A stretch of 42,850 nucleotides of DNA from UBA1367 sp040268355 (lineage in GTDB: Bacteria > Actinomycetota > Coriobacteriia > Coriobacteriales > Atopobiaceae). The DNA lies in NCBI GenBank assembly GCA_040268355.1, contig JAWRIT010000016.1, positions 1 through 42,850 on the forward strand, in the 5' to 3' direction. Positions 24,180 to 32,451 of the stretch are shown one piece after another. A program made the translations under genes and the position numbers. The first letter of the stretch is position 1; every line of letters begins with the position of its first letter. The notes under the pieces are model-generated. The model did not search any database and had not been told where the DNA came from. It saw only the letters and a program-made list of their open reading frames with translations.

Positions 24180-24770
24180 ATGCGCATCCTGGCCATTGCG
24201 GACGTCGAGGACGACCTGCTCGTGGCGCGACTGGGACGAGGGGCCCTGGGGCGCTTCGATTTGGTGGTGTCGTGCGGCGACCTGCGGCCCGGGTACCTCG
24301 ATAGCGTGGCCACCTTGGCCAACGCGCCGCTTGCCTATGTGCGGGGCAACCACGACACGGGCTACGAGAACAGCTTCTCTCTGGGGGGCACCGACCTCGA
24401 TGGTCAGGTGGTCGAGCTGGGTGGCATTCGCTTCGCCGGGCTTGAGGGCTCGCTCAGCTATCGGGATGGCATCGTGGGGTACAGCCAGGGCCAGATGCAG
24501 CGCAGGGTGGTGGCCTTGGGCCTGCGAGCGTACCTTACAGGGGGTATCGACGTGCTGGTGACCCACGCCCCGCCGCTCGGTCATGGGGACCTTCCCGATG
24601 CTCCTCACCAGGGCTTCGAGGCGTTCAACGGGCTGCTGGACTGGGTGCACCCGCGCCTCATGCTGCACGGGCACGTGCACCTGAACTACGGGCGACTCGA
24701 GCGCACGCGCGCCCATCCGAGTGGCACGCAGCTGATCAATGCCTACGGATGGCACGAGCTGGAGCTGTAG
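24180..24770 (+). CDS. Small calcineurin-like metallophosphoesterase
   Basis: A 196-residue phosphoesterase. Metal-binding motifs in order: IADVED (Asp8, Glu10), CGDL (Asp34), GNHD (Asn57-His58-Asp59), THAPP and HGHVH near the end. The first motif is normally DxH; here the His is replaced by Glu, which may mark a subgroup or changed metal use. The substrate is unknown. ATG 24180 is eight bases after the preceding stop, so the two genes form a pair; a nucleotide-related substrate would fit a nucleoside-sensing partner, but this is only inference. The longer open frame upstream overlaps the BMP-like gene and is not family-like. Confidence 0.8.
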   Translation: MRILAIADVEDDLLVARLGRGALGRFDLVVSCGDLRPGYLDSVATLANAPLAYVRGNHDTGYENSFSLGGTDLDGQVVELGGIRFAGLEGSLSYRDGIVGYSQGQMQRRVVALGLRAYLTGGIDVLVTHAPPLGHGDLPDAPHQGFEAFNGLLDWVHPRLMLHGHVHLNYGRLERTRAHPSGTQLINAYGWHELEL

Positions 24771-24870
24771 CGCAGAGGTTCCCAGTCACGACGCTGGCCT
24801 TTGATGCGCCGCCCTGCCTCGTGGAGCCTTCGTGAAGCGCGGCGCCTCCCTCATGGGCCGTGCGAGGTTC

Positions 24871-24916
24871 GTCGCGCGGCGTGGCTGGGAGGTCGTCCCA
24901 CGACGCCGCGAGCGAC
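24871..24916 (+). terminator. long hairpin before the secretion locus
   Basis: GTCGC/GCGAC, then GCGGCGT (24876-24882) with ACGCCGC (24903-24909), then an inner GGGA/TCCC make a strong three-part stem. No T-tract follows. It is the most likely boundary between the metallophosphoesterase and the kinase gene. The 230-base gap holds no clear -35/-10 pair. Confidence 0.4.
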
Positions 24917-25000
24917 CCGGCCTGGTGTAACCCACAGACAAGGTTCATACAAGCTGAGGTGCGTAGGCTCCTGTTTCCACAGATGTCGGAAGGGGAGGCC

Positions 25001-26956
25001 ATGCGGGACGCAGCCATAGGCTTGACGAGTTGTGCGCGGCAGGGTTCCGGCATCTGCGTGGGCAGCGTTATCGAGGGCAAGTACCTGATCATCCGTGAGC
25101 TTGGGCGTGGGGGCATGTCGGTGGTGTGGCTTGCCCAGGACACGCGTCTTGGCAAGCTGTGGGCCATCAAGGAGATCAGGCCCAACGTCACCGGCATCCA
25201 GGGCGCGACGATGCGGCAGGCGCTCATCGACGAGGCGCAGTTCATGAAACGCCTCGACCACCATGCCATCCCCCGCGTAACGGACATCCTTGACACCGGC
25301 CGGACCACGCTGGTGGTGATGGACTACGTGAACGCGATCCCCCTCGACCGCGTGATGGCCGAGCGAGGGGCGCCGTTCCCGCAGGACGAGGTCATCGACT
25401 GGGGGATCCAGCTCTGTGACGTGTTGTCCTACCTGCATGGACTGCGGCCCCCGGTCGTGTACCGCGACATGAAGCCCTCCAACGTGCTGCTCAACAGCAA
25501 CGGGACGCTGAGCCTGATCGACTTTGGCATTGCACTTGAGCTGACGCCGGACGCCCTGCGCAGGGCGCGGCGCATGGGCTCTGTGGGATACTCGGCGCCC
25601 GAGCAGCTCGAGTCGAGGGGCAGCGAACCCTTCGTCATCGACGAGCGGGCAGATGTCTACGCGCTGGGGGCGACACTCTACTCGCTGGTGACGGGACACG
25701 TGCCCCGTCGTCGGGGAGACGACGGGGCCGCCTCGGTCAGCTTTGCCATGCGTCCCATTCGCGAGGTGGACCCCCGGCTCTCGGAAGGGCTCGAGCGGAT
25801 TCTCGCCAAGGCCACGCGCGCCGTGCCGGAGGAGCGCTATGCAACGGTGGCCGACATGCGCGCCGACCTGGAGCGCTACGAGGAGCTGACCTCCGCGTGG
25901 CTCGCCGCACAGCGGGCGAGCCTGCACCTGTTCAGGATGCGGGTGCTCGAGGCGATCGTCGCGCTCGGTGTGGGCCTCATGTTGCTGGCCGCGCGGACGG
26001 CCGTTCGCTGGACCTCGTACGACAGCCTCATGCATGACGGGGCGCTTGCGCTTGCCGAGGCGCTCGATGGGGCGTCCGGGGCAGGTCCGTCCAAGGCGAC
26101 CGGAGGCGACAGCGCCTCTCGGGCGGAGGCGTGCTATGCGCGCGCCGTCGCAGTCGCACCGGAGAGGATCGAGCCATACGAACAGCTGCTTGAGACCTAC
26201 AAGGTCGACGAGCGCTTCTCTCCCGCCGAGGCTGGGCGCTGGGTCAGCCTGTGGCGACAGTTCGGGCACCGCGCGCGCACCAGCGGTCGCCTCGCACGCC
26301 TGTGCTACGACGTTGGAGTGTTGTACCTGTGCTATTACGACTACGCGAACGAAGGTGGGCAAACGTCTCACGCGCCGGAGGCAATGACCGGCCAGGCGGC
26401 GATCGAGAGCGCCTCCCGGGCGAACGTCTGGTTTGCCGCCGCGCTCGATGCCTGCGACGCCGAGACCGGCTCATACCAGGGGCTTCTGGTGGACGGGCAG
26501 CACGACGAGCACGCCGCCCTCCTGGCGTACCAGGTCATTGCAAGCTTCCACGAGCAAATCGCCCGCGCGAGTCGCGAGGGGGCCGATCCCCGTCCGACCT
26601 ATGGCGCGTTTTGGAAAACGGTGAGCGCGGCCATCAGGGACGGGGGTCTGATCGAGCAGACCGAGCCCATCGTGCAGCTGCGTCTGTTGCAGGTGGGCTT
26701 CGAGTCCCTGAGCTCCGCAACCTACCTCAAGGGCTTCAGACAGGCGGGCGTCGAGCAGCAGGAGGCTGTCACGCTGCTTGACGCCATCATGGACCGCCTC
26801 GGCGCGCTCAGGGACTTCGCAGGCAGCAACGAGGCGGCGACTGGCCCCATCGTGCGCGAGATCGACGAGGGCTGCGAGCAGGCACGCCTGAACATTCGGA
26901 CGACCTTCAACGGTCCGACGGCGCGCCTGTCGGAGACGAGCGGGGAAGGTGCGTGA
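25001..26956 (+). CDS. Membrane Ser/Thr protein kinase (PknB-like) of the type VII locus
   Basis: A 651-residue kinase. The cytoplasmic kinase domain (about 25-290) has the Gly-rich loop LGRGGMSVVW (from Gly35), Lys57 in AIKEI, the catalytic loop as YRDMKPSN with Asp156 (Tyr replaces the usual His), DFG at 174-176 and GSVGYSAPEQ. One membrane helix at about 319-336 (IVALGVGLMLLAARTAV) leads to a ~310-residue C-terminal part that is mostly helical and TPR-like, predicted outside the cell. ATG 25001 has AGGGGAGG upstream; ATG 24983 is an alternative. It heads an operon with two FHA-containing proteins, which bind phosphothreonine, so it may phosphorylate components of the secretion machine. Confidence 0.88.
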   Translation: MRDAAIGLTSCARQGSGICVGSVIEGKYLIIRELGRGGMSVVWLAQDTRLGKLWAIKEIRPNVTGIQGATMRQALIDEAQFMKRLDHHAIPRVTDILDTGRTTLVVMDYVNAIPLDRVMAERGAPFPQDEVIDWGIQLCDVLSYLHGLRPPVVYRDMKPSNVLLNSNGTLSLIDFGIALELTPDALRRARRMGSVGYSAPEQLESRGSEPFVIDERADVYALGATLYSLVTGHVPRRRGDDGAASVSFAMRPIREVDPRLSEGLERILAKATRAVPEERYATVADMRADLERYEELTSAWLAAQRASLHLFRMRVLEAIVALGVGLMLLAARTAVRWTSYDSLMHDGALALAEALDGASGAGPSKATGGDSASRAEACYARAVAVAPERIEPYEQLLETYKVDERFSPAEAGRWVSLWRQFGHRARTSGRLARLCYDVGVLYLCYYDYANEGGQTSHAPEAMTGQAAIESASRANVWFAAALDACDAETGSYQGLLVDGQHDEHAALLAYQVIASFHEQIARASREGADPRPTYGAFWKTVSAAIRDGGLIEQTEPIVQLRLLQVGFESLSSATYLKGFRQAGVEQQEAVTLLDAIMDRLGALRDFAGSNEAATGPIVREIDEGCEQARLNIRTTFNGPTARLSETSGEGA

Positions 26957-27378
26957 TGCCGGAACTTCAAACGGTGCTTGGAGGTGCAAGCGTCGTGTCG
27001 TTCGCACTCGCCGCAGCGCTTGCCGCTCGGGCGGCGCATGCCTATGTGCGGCTGGACATTCGGTCGGTAGCGCGCAGCCTTGCTGTCCGTTCTCGCGACG
27101 GGGAGGGCGTGTTGGACGTCCCGCATGCAGGCGCGCGACGGGGACGGCGCGTCTCTGACCGTGCCAGGAGGGGGTCTGCACAGGTGCAAGTAGACGGTGT
27201 TCCACTTGCTGGTTCGCGTCCGTCCGATGCGAAAGACCTCGTCTTGACCGAGCTTGCGGATGCGGAGGCCCCTCTCGAGACGCGAGCCGACCCGGATGGG
27301 GAGACGACGTTCGAGCAGCTGGAGCCTGATGACCTGATGGACGTGGATCGCACTATGACGACAGTCGAGGGGGAGTGA
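26956..27378 (+). CDS. Small single-pass membrane protein, unknown
   Basis: A 140-residue protein I do not recognise. It has one hydrophobic segment near the N-terminus (VLGGASVVSFALAAALAARAA), then an Arg-rich stretch and an acidic tail (ELADAEAPLE...DDLMDVDRTM). The start overlaps the kinase stop (GTGATG; GTG 26953 also possible), and its own stop overlaps the next start (TGATG), so it is translated with the kinase and the Ig-repeat protein. The position suggests a membrane part of the secretion locus. The threonine-rich acidic C-terminus could be a phosphorylation site for the kinase or a ligand for the FHA domains, but this is speculative. Confidence 0.65.
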   Translation: MPELQTVLGGASVVSFALAAALAARAAHAYVRLDIRSVARSLAVRSRDGEGVLDVPHAGARRGRRVSDRARRGSAQVQVDGVPLAGSRPSDAKDLVLTELADAEAPLETRADPDGETTFEQLEPDDLMDVDRTMTTVEGE

Positions 27379-30300
27379 TGGTGGCAAGGTTGGATGTGTG
27401 TGGCGGTGGCCGTCCGTCGGTCGAGAATCTCGTGCGTGACGCTGGCATGCGCGTGCTGAAGGGCACGTTGTCGATCGGCCTTGCCGCTTCCCTGGCAACT
27501 GCTTGCGCGACAAGCGCTCGCGCGCTGCCCGTGCCTGTGCGCACGGGGCGGTCTGTGGCTGCCCGCGCGGCGACGCTGGGCCGAGTGGGCAAGGCGTCGC
27601 GCAGATCGGCCATGTCCAAGGGCTTGCAGGGAGCGGATACGGCGCCTGTCGCCACGGACGAGTCGACCGACGCGGTCGAGCCAGACGACGCGGACAAGGC
27701 GATTGCCGTGGGCGAGCCAGCTGCTACGGACGAGTCGGACGACACGGAGGACGAGACCTCGCTCGCCACGGATGAGGACCACGTGGCGCCCGTGGTCGAG
27801 TCGGCACACGTCGACCGGGCGTGCGACCGCGCGCTGCCCGGAGATGGGTCCCACGGGGAGCTCGAGGTGTTTCGCGACGCGGTGAGCGTCTCGCTCGTCG
27901 TGAGCGACGCGGGCGGCATTGACCGACGCTCCATCGCGCTTCGTGGCAACAACTCGAAGGTTCTACTCGATGTCAGCGGTATCGCAGACGGCGCGCAGAC
28001 GGGGGTAGTGTCGCTGCTGCTTGAGGAGGATGGGGCACTGCTTGACCGCTCTCTTTTAGTCGAGATCAAGGATCAGGCCGGAAACGGCAGGATCTGGTCG
28101 ATTGGACCCGAGGGACAGGTGCGCGACGCGCTGACGGACGTGGTCGAGACGATCGAGAACCCGCCGATGCAGGGGCATGAAGGCCACCCCGACGCACTGG
28201 TCGTGGACACGTGGGCGCCTCGCGTGACGATCGAAGGCGTTGCGGAGGGTGCCTGCGTCTCCGACGCCGAGGCGCTGCGTGTGTCCGTCGAGGAGTCCAA
28301 TTTCGGTCTTTTGCGAACATTCGACGCCGGGCAGGAAGTGGTGCGAATTCGTCGGAGCGACGAAACTGACGCAAGCGACGTCGACAGTTCGGTCGCGTCC
28401 GTTGGCGAGCTGCGGCACGAGGACGGCAGCGACAGGGCGCTTTGGGTCCCGGGCCATACGCTCGACGAAGAGGGCTGCTACGTAGTCGATGCGCAGCTCA
28501 TCGATATTGCCGGCCGGGCGAGCGCGGCGCAGCGTCGCTCGTTCGTCGTGGATCGGACGGCTCCCGTCGTCAGGGTCGAGGGCATTGCCGATGACGAGTG
28601 CTCCAATGACGCCTCCCGGACGGCAACCATTGTCATCACTGACGCACACTTCGAAGAGGATGCCGTGAACATCGAGGTGCGTGGGGTGAGGCCGGATGGC
28701 ACCGACATCTCCGACGTGTCCGCAGGCGAGTGGACGCATGACGGCACGACGCACACCACGACCCTCACCTTGACCGAAGAGGGCAGCTACGAGGTGCGCG
28801 TGACGGCGACGGACGACGCTGGCAACGAGGGGAGCGCGTCTGTCACAGGCTTCGTGCTTGATCGCACTGCCCCGCTCATGTCATTCACCTGGAACGATGG
28901 GGCTCCCAACAAGGACCATACGCGGCGCTGCTACCAGAGTGCCCAGACGCTCGTCATCAGGGTGGAGGAGGCACATTGGCGAGGCACTGGGTCAGAGGAC
29001 GGTTTCCGTCCGGTCCGCGTCGAGGGCGGGGGACGTGCCCATGCGATTCCGGTCGAGGCGGAGTGGGTGAAAGACGATGAGGCCGCCGCCGAGGGCGTGT
29101 GCGCCTACACCTGCACGCTCGTGTTTTCGGAGGACGCGGAGTACCCGGCGCTCTCGGTGACGGGCACCGACCGTGCGGGCAACGTGGCGACGATCGACCG
29201 CAGCTCCATGGAGGCGCGTCCGCTGGCCCTTAAGGGCTTCACGGTCGACACGACCCACCCCACGGTCGCCGTCGAACGTGGCGGGAGCGCATCGGGCAGC
29301 GAAGGGGGCGTGGACTACTATGCGCGTCCGACGAAAGTGAGCGTCACCGTGCGGGACCGTACCTTCGATCCGGCGGACTCGGACATCTCGTGCCCTGGCG
29401 GAAGGATCACCCGACCCTTCAGGCGAAAGGAGCGTGACGCCGATGGGGTCGTGACGTGGGTGGCTTCCGTCTCCTATGGCGAGGGCCGACATGTCGAGCC
29501 GGAGGTCGTCGTGCGGGATGGGGCTGGCAACCAGGGGGTCTACCGCAAGCGCACGCGCTTTGTCGTGGACCTCACCGCTCCTATGGTCACGGCGGTCACC
29601 GTGGACCAGGTGCCCACGGCAATCGGGTCTGATGCCGCAGGTCCGATCCAGTTCTTTCGCAAAGGGGCCACCCTTCGCCTCGCGGTCGCGGACAACATGC
29701 GCCTCAAGGCATCCGGTGCCACGGTCGTCGATCCGCAGGGAACCTACACGCGTGACCTCGAGCTCGCCAAGGGCCATCGAACGGCAGCGGTGGCCATCGA
29801 CCTGCTTGATGCGACCGAATCAGATCATGACGTCGAGTTCGATCGTCGAGAGGGGACCGCGGTCGAGCTGCGTGTGGCAGACGTCGCGGGCAACGTTCGC
29901 ACCTGGACCCTAGGCGAGGAGGGCACGGCTTTCGACCACCACCGAAGTAGCACGGAGAACGCGCCCCTCAATGGCTCGAGGGGCAACCATCCGCTGGCGC
30001 TTATCGAGGACCACACCGCTCCCGTGGTGACGCTCTCGGGAGTGGAGTCCGGCGCCTACTACAACACGCCTCAGACGGTCCATGCGGTCGTCGACGAACA
30101 GGGCTTTGCCTATCTCCAGCGCTTCGACGCGGACCGTGCCGTGCTCCATGTGAGTGCCTGGGAGCCGCAGTCCATCGAGGTCGAGTCGCGTCGTGATGTC
30201 GTCGCCTCGTCCTTTGAGCGGGACGGCACGCGTTGGTCATGCGACCGGCGCTTTGAGCGCGATGGCCGCTATGTGGTGTGGGCGGATGTCGACGACTATG

Positions 30301-31976
30301 CCGGCAACCACTCGAATCGTCCTCGCCTTGGCCCGTTCACCATCGATCGCACGGCACCGGTTGTGTCGGTGAGCTTTGACAACAACGACGTGCGCAACGG
30401 CAGCTACTACGATGCCCCGAGGACGGCGACCATCACCGTGATGGAGCACAACTTCGACCCAGCGCTGTTTTCCGTTAGGACCGACGGGGAGGTGAGCGAC
30501 TGGTCGTCGAAGGGTGACACGCACACCTGCACGGTCTCGTTCGCCCACGATGGCAGCTATGGGCTTACGGTCTTGGGCAAGGACCTGGCGGGCAACGAGG
30601 CGACGCCTCATGTCGAGCCGGAGTTCGTGATCGACACCACGGCCCCCACGATCTCTTTTGGCGGCAGGGGCGAGCGCCTGGGGCTTGCGAGGGAACTTGT
30701 CGCGGCAGATGAGACCGAGACGGTCGATGAGGGGGATGCGTACCGGGGGCCGGTGTGCGACGGCGAGGCGTACAACGGCGTGGTCGCGCCGGCCATCACC
30801 CTTGCCGACGAGCGGAACTACGATCCTTCGGGTTGGACGGTCAAGCTGGTCGGCAACAAGGTCGGAGACGTCACGGACGCGTACGTGTCGCAGGCGAGCG
30901 ACGGAGCGCACGCCCAGACCCAGACGATCTCCCTTGCGGACATCGGGGCCAAGGAGTCGGATGATGGCGAGCGACACTATGACGTGGCCGCCGACGACAT
31001 CTACACCCTCTCCGTGACGCTCGCCGATCGCGCCGGCAACACCGTGGAGGACGAGATCACCTTCTCAGTCAATCGCTTCGGTTCGAACTATGTGGTGAGC
31101 GTGCTCGACGACGAGACGGGAGACGCCTATCCACCGGACGCGGAGATGCTGCCGCAGGCGCCACGTGTGGTGATTCGCGAGATCAATGTGAGCGGCATGG
31201 CGTCCCATGCCGACAGCCTCCGTGTGACCAAGGAGTATGCGCACGCCACGACAGCCATCGCGCAGGACCGCCCGGAAGATCCGGATGCCGGAGTGGGTTA
31301 CCGTCTCTCGGTTCCTGGCGAAGATGACCGAAAGAACCGGTATGGGTGGTCTGAATATGTCTACACCATTCGTGCGGCAAACTTTGGGACCGCACGAGAC
31401 AGCTCTCACGCGCGCGCTGGGGGCCAGGGTCTCTATCGGGTGAACGTCGCGTCAGAGGATGCCGCCTCCAACGGGAACAGCACCGCAGCCTACTGGGGTT
31501 CGGACACCGCGCGCACAGAGGCTACCGAGCAGGTTGCGACGGTCGAGTTCGTGCTTGACCAGCAGGGACCGTCGATCGATGCGGTCGATCTGCCGGGTGC
31601 GTTCAACTTCGGGTCGTATCGGGCGTCGTTCCACGTGAGCGACACGCTCACCTCCCAGGCGGAGCCTGATGCGGTGACGGTGCTGGTCGACGGTGAGCCC
31701 GCAGCCGATCTTGCCGCCACAGGCAGCGGGACCTACGCCTTCACCGTACCGGCCCGGTCGTTCTTTTGGCGGGAGGTCTCCATCACGGTGCGCGACTACG
31801 CGGGTCGCAGCGATGAGGTGCACGCAGCTGGTCTGTACGTTAGCGGCATGGCTCTTGAGTCGTTGGTGGTGCTGGGCGTGGTGGGACTGATGGCTGGCTG
31901 CGCGGCGCTGCTGGTGCACAGGGGTGACCGGGCGAGGGAGGAGACGCCCGGAAGGCGACTCGACCCATCCCGCTGA
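27378..31976 (+). CDS. Giant Ig-repeat surface protein with C-terminal membrane anchor
   Basis: A 1532-residue exported protein. A signal-like segment occupies about 24-50 (LKGTLSIGLAASLATACATSA), followed by an acidic Asp/Glu/Thr-rich linker to about 160. Then come about nine bacterial Ig-like units. Their boundaries recur as (V/I)(V/I)DRTAPVV-type strings (near VVDRTAPVVRVEG, VLDRTAPLMSF, TIDRTAPVVSV and VIDTTAPTISF) following YxVxxxDxAGN strands. The C-terminus has one membrane helix (LVVLGVVGLMAGCAALLV, about 1496-1513) and a basic tail, with no LPxTG motif. ATG 27378 overlaps the previous stop; an in-frame GTG at 27375 is one codon earlier. Its place inside the type VII operon suggests a cell-envelope component. 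Confidence 0.8.
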   Translation: MVARLDVCGGGRPSVENLVRDAGMRVLKGTLSIGLAASLATACATSARALPVPVRTGRSVAARAATLGRVGKASRRSAMSKGLQGADTAPVATDESTDAVEPDDADKAIAVGEPAATDESDDTEDETSLATDEDHVAPVVESAHVDRACDRALPGDGSHGELEVFRDAVSVSLVVSDAGGIDRRSIALRGNNSKVLLDVSGIADGAQTGVVSLLLEEDGALLDRSLLVEIKDQAGNGRIWSIGPEGQVRDALTDVVETIENPPMQGHEGHPDALVVDTWAPRVTIEGVAEGACVSDAEALRVSVEESNFGLLRTFDAGQEVVRIRRSDETDASDVDSSVASVGELRHEDGSDRALWVPGHTLDEEGCYVVDAQLIDIAGRASAAQRRSFVVDRTAPVVRVEGIADDECSNDASRTATIVITDAHFEEDAVNIEVRGVRPDGTDISDVSAGEWTHDGTTHTTTLTLTEEGSYEVRVTATDDAGNEGSASVTGFVLDRTAPLMSFTWNDGAPNKDHTRRCYQSAQTLVIRVEEAHWRGTGSEDGFRPVRVEGGGRAHAIPVEAEWVKDDEAAAEGVCAYTCTLVFSEDAEYPALSVTGTDRAGNVATIDRSSMEARPLALKGFTVDTTHPTVAVERGGSASGSEGGVDYYARPTKVSVTVRDRTFDPADSDISCPGGRITRPFRRKERDADGVVTWVASVSYGEGRHVEPEVVVRDGAGNQGVYRKRTRFVVDLTAPMVTAVTVDQVPTAIGSDAAGPIQFFRKGATLRLAVADNMRLKASGATVVDPQGTYTRDLELAKGHRTAAVAIDLLDATESDHDVEFDRREGTAVELRVADVAGNVRTWTLGEEGTAFDHHRSSTENAPLNGSRGNHPLALIEDHTAPVVTLSGVESGAYYNTPQTVHAVVDEQGFAYLQRFDADRAVLHVSAWEPQSIEVESRRDVVASSFERDGTRWSCDRRFERDGRYVVWADVDDYAGNHSNRPRLGPFTIDRTAPVVSVSFDNNDVRNGSYYDAPRTATITVMEHNFDPALFSVRTDGEVSDWSSKGDTHTCTVSFAHDGSYGLTVLGKDLAGNEATPHVEPEFVIDTTAPTISFGGRGERLGLARELVAADETETVDEGDAYRGPVCDGEAYNGVVAPAITLADERNYDPSGWTVKLVGNKVGDVTDAYVSQASDGAHAQTQTISLADIGAKESDDGERHYDVAADDIYTLSVTLADRAGNTVEDEITFSVNRFGSNYVVSVLDDETGDAYPPDAEMLPQAPRVVIREINVSGMASHADSLRVTKEYAHATTAIAQDRPEDPDAGVGYRLSVPGEDDRKNRYGWSEYVYTIRAANFGTARDSSHARAGGQGLYRVNVASEDAASNGNSTAAYWGSDTARTEATEQVATVEFVLDQQGPSIDAVDLPGAFNFGSYRASFHVSDTLTSQAEPDAVTVLVDGEPAADLAATGSGTYAFTVPARSFFWREVSITVRDYAGRSDEVHAAGLYVSGMALESLVVLGVVGLMAGCAALLVHRGDRAREETPGRRLDPSR

Positions 31977-32027
31977 TGATCGGAGAGGACGCGGACAGGC
32001 CGCGTCTCCAAGGAGAAAGGAAGACGT

Positions 32028-32315
32028 ATGACAGGACAGATTCGGATGACGCCCGACCAGATGAGGGGCCGCGCCAACGAGTATCGCCAGCAGGCGGAAC
32101 AGGTGGAGACCGTGATCGGAAAGATGGACAACCTGCTGAGTGCCCTGCAGGGCGAGTGGGAGGGCGCCGCCAGCCAAGCGTATGCCGCGCGCTTCGGCGA
32201 GCTGCGGCCAAGCTTTGTCAACGCCCGCGAGCTGATCGAGGAGATCGCCCGTTCGCTCGATGCGGCTGCGACGACGCTTGAGCAGGCCGACCAGGCCATT
32301 GCCTCAGGCATGTAG
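32028..32315 (+). CDS. WXG100-family protein (EsxA-like)
   Basis: A 95-residue WXG100 protein, the hallmark small substrate of type VII secretion. It is a predicted helical hairpin with the turn at Trp44-Glu45-Gly46 (QGEWEGAAS), QMRGRANEYRQQAEQVE in the first helix and ARSLDAAATTLEQADQAI in the second. It lacks a signal peptide, as expected. AAGGAGAAAGGAAG precedes ATG 32028. A single copy is present beside the ATPase, as in Firmicutes-type systems where EsxA forms homodimers. A strong hairpin follows the stop. Confidence 0.93.
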   Translation: MTGQIRMTPDQMRGRANEYRQQAEQVETVIGKMDNLLSALQGEWEGAASQAYAARFGELRPSFVNARELIEEIARSLDAAATTLEQADQAIASGM

Positions 32316-32321
32316 TGGGGA

Positions 32322-32347
32322 CCCGCCGCGGCATCTGTCGTGGCGGG
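32322..32347 (+). other. hairpin directly after the WXG100 gene
   Basis: CCCGCCGCGGC pairs with GTCGTGGCGGG over 11 positions (two G-U) around an ATCT loop, seven bases after the WXG100 stop. There is no T-tract. It probably stabilises the short WXG100 message or reduces read-through into the ATPase gene. The rest of the 136-base gap before the ATPase includes a run of eight G at 32354-32361. Confidence 0.5.
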
Positions 32348-32451
32348 AAGCATGGGGGGGGATGGCTCGGGCCATGGCGCAAGGCCTCGCAAGGACACGG
32401 GGCACAAGGGATCGGGCACGGCTTCGCTGGCGTAGGGAAGGACAGTGACGA

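Noticed and set aside
27378..31976. Ig-repeat protein as a sortase-anchored adhesin
   Set aside because: There is no LPxTG-type motif before the C-terminal membrane helix; its coupling to the secretion operon argues for a membrane-anchored component.
32354..32361. Run of eight G as a possible phase-variation tract
   Set aside because: It lies in a noncoding gap and upstream of the likely ribosome site and GTG start, so slippage would not change a protein; an effect on expression is possible but unsupported.
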